This document shows, piece by piece, positions 57,974 through 64,000 of a stretch of 64,000 nt of DNA. Position 1 is the stretch's first letter. The number at the start of each line of letters is the position of its first letter. The stretch is taken from assembly GCA_029717555.1 (NCBI GenBank), contig JAMDHS010000076.1, positions 30,813 to 94,812 of the forward strand. Direction: 5' to 3'. A program made the position numbers and the translations under genes. Source of the stretch: Peribolospora baueri. Its lineage: Eukaryota; Basidiomycota; Peribolosporomycetes; Peribolosporales; Peribolosporaceae. The notes beneath the pieces are model-generated. The model was not told the DNA's origin and ran no database searches. It saw nothing but the letters and a program-made list of their open reading frames with translations.

Positions 57974-60007
57974 CTAGTCCGAGTCCGACTGTTCCAACCT
58001 GGCGGATCTACGTCTCGCCGACTCTCTGTCCAACTGTTTGTCGTCGACAGCGCTCGTGAGTGACGACGACAGCAGCGTGGCCGTGGACATGCCATTGGCG
58101 TGCCCATTAGCGGTCATGCTGGCGATGGCGATGGCAGGGAAATTGTGATTCGTCAGCAGAGAGGAGACGAGGAAGGAAGGAAGGAAGGAATGCACGCCGC
58201 AAAACCACTCACTCTTCTTTCCCCCCTCGCTCCTCCTCTTCCCCGAGCTCGGCCTCGACGGTGCCCACGTCCTCATCACTCCTCGAATCTTCCGCTTCCC
58301 CGCCGCTAAGGACCTTGTAAGCGACACGAACGATCATGGTACCCCAAATGAGGAGGAGCACCTGCAGCGCGCACAGCAGGGCCGCAAAGGAGGAGAAGAT
58401 GGGTCGGCTGAGGTAATGTCCATCGCGAGGCGAGTAGGCGTCAAAGTCGACGAGGTGAGACTCGAAGAAGACAGAGTAAAGGACAATGTTGAAGAGGATT
58501 TGTCGGTTGAGGAGCCAGGAGAGTATGAAGAGAACAAAGGTGGCGTCGCACAGAAGTTGGAAGCCCAAGTAGCGGAACATTTTCGCCAGCTGCGGGGGAA
58601 GGGAAAGGCGACGATCAGCACGCGTCCTCCACGACGCGAGAATATCAAGAACCAAAACACGTACGGAAATAAGAATATCGCTATTGTCCATGAGACACAA
58701 AATGACGATTCCTATGCGGGAACAGTTGACGAGATAGGAGCCGGCGATGAGAGCAGTGGTGATAAAGTGGTGTATGAGCATCAGTAAAAAGTCGGCGCGC
58801 CGCGCCTCAATGTTGAGCACGAAGAGTTGCTGGAACCAGAAGGCCATCTGGGCGAGGTAATAGAACTGCCGGCGAAGAGAACGAGGAAAATGGCGATCAG
58901 CTACGTCGGCCCTTCCGTATGGCAAGGCAAAGGGGTCACCACTCGCCGTCTAACCTACCTTGGTCAAGCCATCAAGCTCTATGTATGGGTATCCAATCCA
59001 GAAATGCTTGGTCTTTAGAGGCCAATACTCCGTTTTGCTCATGACATACTGCGTGGGAAAGTGGAAAAGAGGAAAAAAGGTAAGCAGTCGGACACGGAAA
59101 AAAGGGTGATCCGCGACGGCTGCGAAAAAAAAAGCAAAGCCAAGCCAAGCAAAAGCTCACCATGCCAAAAGCCCAGGACATGGAAAAGTACAAAACGCTC
59201 CAACCTTGCTCGGCAAACCTGGTGACCGCTCTGTCCATCATCTTTTGCACCTTTGCATGCGTCCTCCAATCCTCTCCATCCGCCGTCGCCTGCCCTTGCT
59301 TGCCGTCCGCGCCTGCCCCGGTTCGCTTTTCATCGGACACGGACACGACGGGCGTCGTCGTTGGCTCTGATCGGAACCGGTTCCAGTCCATCCACCGTCG
59401 CGCGATCGGCGAGAGGAGCCATCTCATCGTCGCGCTTCGAAGAAAGGTGAAGAACAGGATCCACGTGACGACGAACGCTGCATCCAACGGGCCTTTACCG
59501 TACATCGTCTCCGTCGTCGTCGTCGTCGTGGCCGTTTCCGGGCGGGCGATGGGGTAGGAGAGGAAGAAGCAGCCCGTGGTGAGAGCGTGCAGGTGACCGA
59601 CGAGGTCCGCAGGCGGGGACAGGGCAAAGGCGGCGCCGAGGCCGCCGGTTGCGGGTGCCCAAGACGATCGGGGCGGCGCACGATGGGAGCCGGGTGGGGA
59701 GACAAGGAAGGAGAGGAGCTCGGGAGAGGAGAGGACGTGGAGGAACGCGGTGGCAGAGAGGCAAGCCAAAGGGAGCTCTGAAGAAAGGAAAGCCAACGAA
59801 TCCAATTCGATCAGTGACCACGGTAAGAGAACGCTAGCTAGGCACGGGCACAACAGAACGCAACGCACCTATCTGTCTCTCGAGGACGTATTGAACAGCC
59901 CTGCTCGCCCAACTGACCCTTTCCTCGCTCTTGCCCTTGCCCTTGCTACTGGCGTCTCCGTTGTGGGAGGAGATCCTGTTCGAGACGACGTTTCCGTCGG
60001 CAGCCAT
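57974..60007 (-). CDS. LAG1: Ceramide synthase Lag1/Lac1 (TLC domain)
   Basis: ER membrane acyl-CoA-dependent sphinganine N-acyltransferase. ATG 60005-60007 (MAADGNVVSNRIS). A soluble N-terminus with 'SWASRAVQYVLERQ' is joined by an intron to 'ELPLACLSATAFLHVL'. The TLC region follows: 'DAAFVVTWILFFTFLRSATM', 'AEQGWSVLYFSMSWAFGMYV' (junction), 'WPLKTKHFWIGYPYIELDG', 'FYYLAQMAFWFQQLFVLNIE', the Lag1 motif with two consecutive His in 'RRADFLLMLIHHFITTALI', then 'LCLMDNSDILISLAKMFRYL' and 'DATFVLFILSWLLNRQ'. After the last helix the tail is acidic. Splicing a donor (GTGAGTGG at about 58208) to an acceptor near 58118 adds a ~48-residue tail ending 'RLEQSDSD' at 57974, while reading through stops at 58209. 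I favour the spliced form because frame and splice signals agree. About five introns, ~490 aa. Confidence 0.92.
58163..58188. repeat. GGAA tetranucleotide repeat
   Basis: About five tandem GGAA units inside the presumed last intron of the ceramide synthase gene. Confidence 0.75.
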
Positions 60008-62453
60008 GCTGGAGGCCGCCGGTACTGCGCGGAGAAGCGGCAGGCGGAGGTGAGGTGGGACGAGGTGGGAGAGGGAGGGAGGGCGGAGGGGGATAGGGGC
60101 CCGCGAAGGAAGTGCGCAAGGAAAGGGGATGGAGAGAGACTGCTTGCGTGTATGCGCACGACCACCGAGACGAGACGAGACGTCGAGGAAGGTGGAGTTG
60201 AGAACGCGAGAAGCAAAGGCCCGGCTTGCGCTGGCTGGCCAAAGCACGCGCGCGCTTGCTCGCCCTCGCCCTTTCCCTAGGCTCGGCTCTGTTCTTGGTG
60301 GGCGGGGTTCTTCTCTCCGCCTACCGCCGCGTCCACCCGCCCGATGACCCGCGCCCGTGCCCGGCGCCGGCACGGCGAAGGGCCGAATCGGATTTGTACA
60401 CGCTCATAAATTTAGTTTGTATAGCATACTACGGCAGTGCTGCGGCGCCATTTATCGGTCATCTATGCGGGGCCTGGGTGGGGACGACCGACTCGGATGG
60501 AATGGGATGGCCTCCACATCCTGTCCATTGGTGCCATTCGATCGTCGTCCGGACGGGCGTGACAAAGGACAGCGAGCAGAGGGCAGAGGTGGCTGCATCT
60601 GTCGTCAAGGGCTCGAGGGAGGGCCGGAAAGGCGAGTTACGAGTGTCCAAAAGTGGGAAAGGGTTGCAGCCCCTGAGGGAGGCACAGACCAGACATGGAC
60701 GGTAGTAGTAGATAGGAAGTAGATGGCCAAGGCGAGGAATGCGAGCCATAGAAGCGTAGCGTCTCCGCCGGGACGAGAGGAGCGCTTTTGAGCTCCTCCG
60801 CCGGGGTCGGGGCCGCTTGCGAGCTTTCTCGACGTGGCTTCCCTCTTAGGCTAGGTGCTGCTCGTCCGACGAGACACCGAGCGGGAGGCTCGTGCGCACT
60901 CGCACAGACAGGCGTGCGCCTGCTAGCTGGCTGGCTCGCACGCAAGCAGCTCGAAGCGATGCCATCTCAGTCAAGTCAGGTCGTCTTCGCGCCGTCTTGG
61001 CCTCGCACGACCACACCAAGCGAACGCGAATGTACCTGGTTTGAGGCTCGAGCTGGATGGAGCCCATATGGCCCACTCGCTGGTCACGAGCTTCGATGCC
61101 GCTCCGGCCATTGATTGTTATTGTGTCAGCGCGCCATCGTGGCCGGCCGAGCAGTTTATTACACTCTCGCTGTCCCCGCTCGTCCTGACTTGGATCCAGC
61201 TGCCGTCGGCCAAGCGGCGGTGGTGCTGGTGATGCGTGACCGCCGTCGCCCATCGCCCACTCACCTCGTCTTCCTCCTGACAACCAATTCAACCCAACCC
61301 AACCCAACCCACCTACCCGCACGCACGCACGTTCGCGGATGTGTCGACGCGGACGCCGATGCGGACACGGACGCGGACGCGGGGCTCACGGCTCTAGTTA
61401 GCCACCTGCCTCCAGGGCTGTCTTGCACTCTCGGCCCTCGACGATGGATGGTCCCCCGCCGTCGCCCGCCAATGATCCCGACCACGACGTAAAATTCGCC
61501 GTAAACGCCAGGCACGTCTGTCCTGGGCGCTCGAGCCGCTGCCGCTGCCGTCCATCGCGGCATCACGTTCTGCCGGCCGACGATCACCATCTGCCCATTT
61601 CGGCGTGGAACCAAGCCATCGTACGATGCGCGCTCGGCTGCCGGTTCGCTCTTCCGCTCACCATCGACTCCACTTCTCGGATGGGTCTCGAATATGGTCG
61701 AACATAGCCGCCACGCCCGTCGCGAAGGCCTTCGGGCGGGGACCACACAGAGAACACCACCCTGCGCAGCTCATCCTCGCAGGCCAGTCAAACACTCCCC
61801 GTCGGCACGCGGTAGCCGTCGGCGGGCCCCATGAGGCAATTTGACGCCGTGGCTGGCCACTCTGCATAGACCTCGCTTCCTCTCATTCTTCTCACTCTTT
61901 TCCTCAGCCTCTCTTGATGCATGCCGTCTTTCTTCATTTCCTCTTCTACAGTCATCGCATCGCGCCCGGCCGGCGTCCGGCGTCCGGCGTCTGGACCCTC
62001 CCAGGCCAGGTCTCGCGGACGGCGTGACCATGTCTTCTGCTGATTGGATTGGATTGACCCTCCGACCTCCTCATCCTCAACGACCTCAGCGGGCAGATTA
62101 TGCACGCTCTCTGTGAGCCGCCGGCCATGCGCTCCCCCACCCTGTCGTCTGTTACAGTGCAGTCTGAGCCTCCGCCCGCTTCCTTCCGTTCCCGTCTGAC
62201 ATAACGCCTCACCGTCGTCGCCTCAGCCGTGGACGCACGTCCTGGTGTTACAAAAGGGTCTCTGGCCGTCCGGTCTTCCTGGCCGCCCTCTCCTCTCACC
62301 TTTTTTTTTTTTTTTTTTTTTCCTTCCTTCCCTTCCCTTCCCCTCCCGCACCCAGGCCTGCTCGTCGCTCTGAACACTTTCTTCTCGTTTCCCCTCCCCT
62401 CCCTCTCTCTCTGCAAGACACGACCGACCCATCTCGTCCTGTTCACAGCGTCC
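60008..62453. promoter_or_regulatory. Long divergent intergenic region, ceramide synthase / GH30
   Basis: 2.4 kb with no supported gene. It contains CCAA/CAACC repeats at about 61287-61310, GCGGAC-type short repeats at about 61350-61382, a T21 run at 62301-62321 and CT-rich sequence up to the GH30 ATG. Open frames here are GC-rich shadows without motifs. Confidence 0.5.
62301..62321. repeat. Homopolymer T21
   Basis: Run of 21 T, 133 bp upstream of the GH30 start codon; poly(dT) is a common nucleosome-excluding element in fungal promoters. Confidence 0.85.
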
Positions 62454-63959
62454 ATGACGCGTTCATTCGCCCTCGGCATTCTCCTGGGCTTCCTTCTCTC
62501 CAGCGTCATCACCCTCCCCTTCGCCGCGCAGGCGCAGACTATCACCCAGACCTTTGTCACAAAGTGGGACAAGGGCCAGCTCTTCTCTCAAAACACAAAT
62601 CCTAGCCTCAGCTTTTCCGGGAGCGGAAGCGCAGACATCACTGCGGACGACGGGAGTGTGTACCAGCAAATTGACGGCTATGGCGCTACGCTGAGTTAGT
62701 CGTCTGTCGAACGCGACGCGACGTTCCGTGGCGAGAAACAAACCGAGGTCCTTCAATCTCGTCTCCTCTCCAATAGTCGACTCGGCAGCGACCCTATTCG
62801 CTTCGCTCAAATCCGCCAACTGCGCCGGGTACAATGGCCTCAACTCCAAGCTCTTCGACACGACAGAGACGTCCGACAACGGCGGGCTGTCCTTCATCCG
62901 CCTCCCCATCGGCGCCACCGACCTTTCCTCCTCCGTCTACTCTTGGGAGGATACACAGGGCGCCGGCGTCAACGCTAACGCCGCCCCGAGTGCGGTGTGG
63001 GATACGCTAGGAGATATTAAGAGTGTTAACCCCAACATCAAGGTAGGTGAATGGCGAGCGTTCAATGGCGGAGAGCGCATGCTCAGCCGCCCTTCTTGGT
63101 CCCCTCCATGCAGATCTACGCCGTGCCGTGGTCTGCTCCCGCGTACATGAAGAACACTGGTAACATGAAGGGCGGCGGACTGTCCGCCGACCAGTTCCAT
63201 AACTACGCCAACTACCTCCTGGGCGCCGCGCAGGAGCTCGACAAGAAGGGTTTCCGCCGGACGCGAACGAGCCGGAGAACTACGACCCCACGTATCCGAT
63301 TATGAGCCTTGAACCCAGCGACGAGGCCACCATCGCCGGATACCTGCGCAGCGCATTGGACAGCAACGGTTACAGCAACGTCCTCATCTCCGCCTTTGAG
63401 CACAACTGGGACCACGTGAGCTAGCGTACTGCTTTTCTTCCTTACCGGACGTCGAGAGAAGCTGGGACGACGGCAGTGACCATGTTTCGACTCCCTCCTT
63501 CCACTCTCCTGCTCTCGCTCAGGTTTATTGGCCGATCGAAGGTGCTAGAGGGCTCCGGGGCGCGAGCGTCCAAGTGGATCCGGGTGCTGATGTGACATCC
63601 TCGCTGGCATTCTCCTCTCCCCTCTCCGCACCAGCCGTCGGCGACAACCAGAACGCATTTACCGGCGCCTCTTTCCACTGTTACAACACGGGCAGCGACA
63701 GCAACGCGTCGGCGTCCGATATGGCCAGTTCGCCTCGGCTTTCCCGTCCAAGCATATTTGGCAGACCGAATGTACGCCTCGACTCGACTCTCCTTCTCTC
63801 TTCTGCACGCTGACCCGTGTGCGCCGCGTACTCACTCTCTTCTTTCGCCACCGTCCGACGTTGGACGCAGGCACGGGCACGATCGGAAGTGACTGGTGGA
63901 GCGACATCAAGTACGACACGGGCGCACTGCGAGCCGTCGTCGCAGACCAGCGGCCTTCT

Positions 63960-63990
<31 letters not shown>

Positions 63991-64000
63991 CCGTTAACCC
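62454..64000 (+). CDS. Secreted GH30 glycosidase, 3' partial, with two frame breaks
   Basis: Glycoside hydrolase family 30, probably an endo-beta-1,6-glucanase or glucosylceramidase-type enzyme. Signal peptide MTRSFALGILLGFLLSSVI up to AQA, then 'QQIDGYGATLS', and after an intron 'LSFIRLPIGATDLSSSVYSW', 'IKIYAVPWSAPAYMKNTGNM' and 'QFHNYANYLLGAAQELDKKG'. The acid/base block reads 'NEPENYDPTYPIM' (63269-63305), followed by 'VLISAFEHNWDH', 'AFTGASFHCYNTGSD' and the nucleophile block 'SKHIWQTECTGTIGSDWW' (codon split by an intron). The frame is lost at about 63251-63256, where the strand before NEP is also missing several residues, and again at about 63722-63728, where one base appears to be missing. 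The gene runs into a T29 tract and leaves the window. Either a decaying gene or assembly errors. Confidence 0.88.
63962..63990. repeat. Homopolymer T29
   Basis: Run of 29 T ten bases before the window end, inside or just after GH30 coding sequence. Confidence 0.9.

Noticed and set aside
60846-61322. 158-codon minus-strand open frame in the ceramide synthase-GH30 spacer
   Set aside because: No motif, no neighbouring exons and a Trp/Gly/Arg-biased shadow composition.
63991-64000. Window ends CCGTTAACCC, faintly telomere-like
   Set aside because: Only one unit, not a TTAGGG/CCCTAA array; GH30 coding sequence continues up to the poly-T, so no telomere is supported.

Overview
This window is a stretch of fungal nuclear chromosome, most likely from a basidiomycete. 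The genes are intron-rich, with short GT-AG introns of roughly 45-150 bp. The sequence looks GC-rich, promoters carry pyrimidine tracts, and the gene set is typical of that group: an Afi1-type polarity protein, a PRM10/ThrE-type transporter with a huge disordered N-terminus, an RRG1-type methyltransferase and a REX1-B protein. A smut-like or related yeast-forming basidiomycete fits, but I cannot fix the lineage by eye. I see no rRNA, confident tRNA, transposon, CRISPR array or prokaryotic insertion.

Layout, left to right. 1-431: 3' end of coatomer alpha (+). 1159-3960: DUF1769 protein with a poly-His tract (+). 4187-5357: eRF1 methyltransferase Mtq2 (-). 5812-7192: DJ-1/PfpI (Hsp31-like) protein (+). 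7385-9654: RRG1/METTL21-type lysine methyltransferase (-). 10212-11160: histone H3 with four introns (-). 11712-19881: separase (+), head to head with H3. 22134-23504: atypical short-chain dehydrogenase (+). 24483-29213: BCAS3-like WD40 protein (-). 30351-31463: REX1-B-like protein (+). 32078-32936: unrecognised coiled-coil protein (+). 33459-36879: Afi1 (-), divergent from the KEOPS subunit Pcc1 at 37128-37688 (+). 38360-39042: LSm8 (-). 40003-45219: PRM10/ThrE-like transporter (+). 46500-49461: Mep1/3-type ammonium transporter (+). 50543-52567: class III aminotransferase (+). 54014-55736: secreted class 3 lipase (+). 57974-60007: ceramide synthase (-). 62454-64000: GH30 glycosidase (+), running off the window with its frame broken twice.

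Most genes are conserved housekeeping functions: vesicle coat and polarity trafficking, translation-factor and tRNA modification, U6 snRNP, chromatin and chromosome segregation, and sphingolipid synthesis. The right-hand 20 kb is richer in nutrient-acquisition and secreted functions (ammonium uptake, amine transamination, lipase, glucanase). It also has longer intergenic spacers rich in simple repeats.

I did not find a convincing new multi-gene system. The observations most worth checking are the doubly frameshifted GH30 gene, the Glu-for-His substitution in the ammonium transporter, the unrecognised coiled-coil gene at 32.1-32.9 kb, and a possible small gene near 56.9 kb whose frame also breaks at a homopolymer. 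Intron boundaries were assigned by eye from GT/AG signals and reading-frame continuity. Those I state explicitly are supported by frame; others are approximate.
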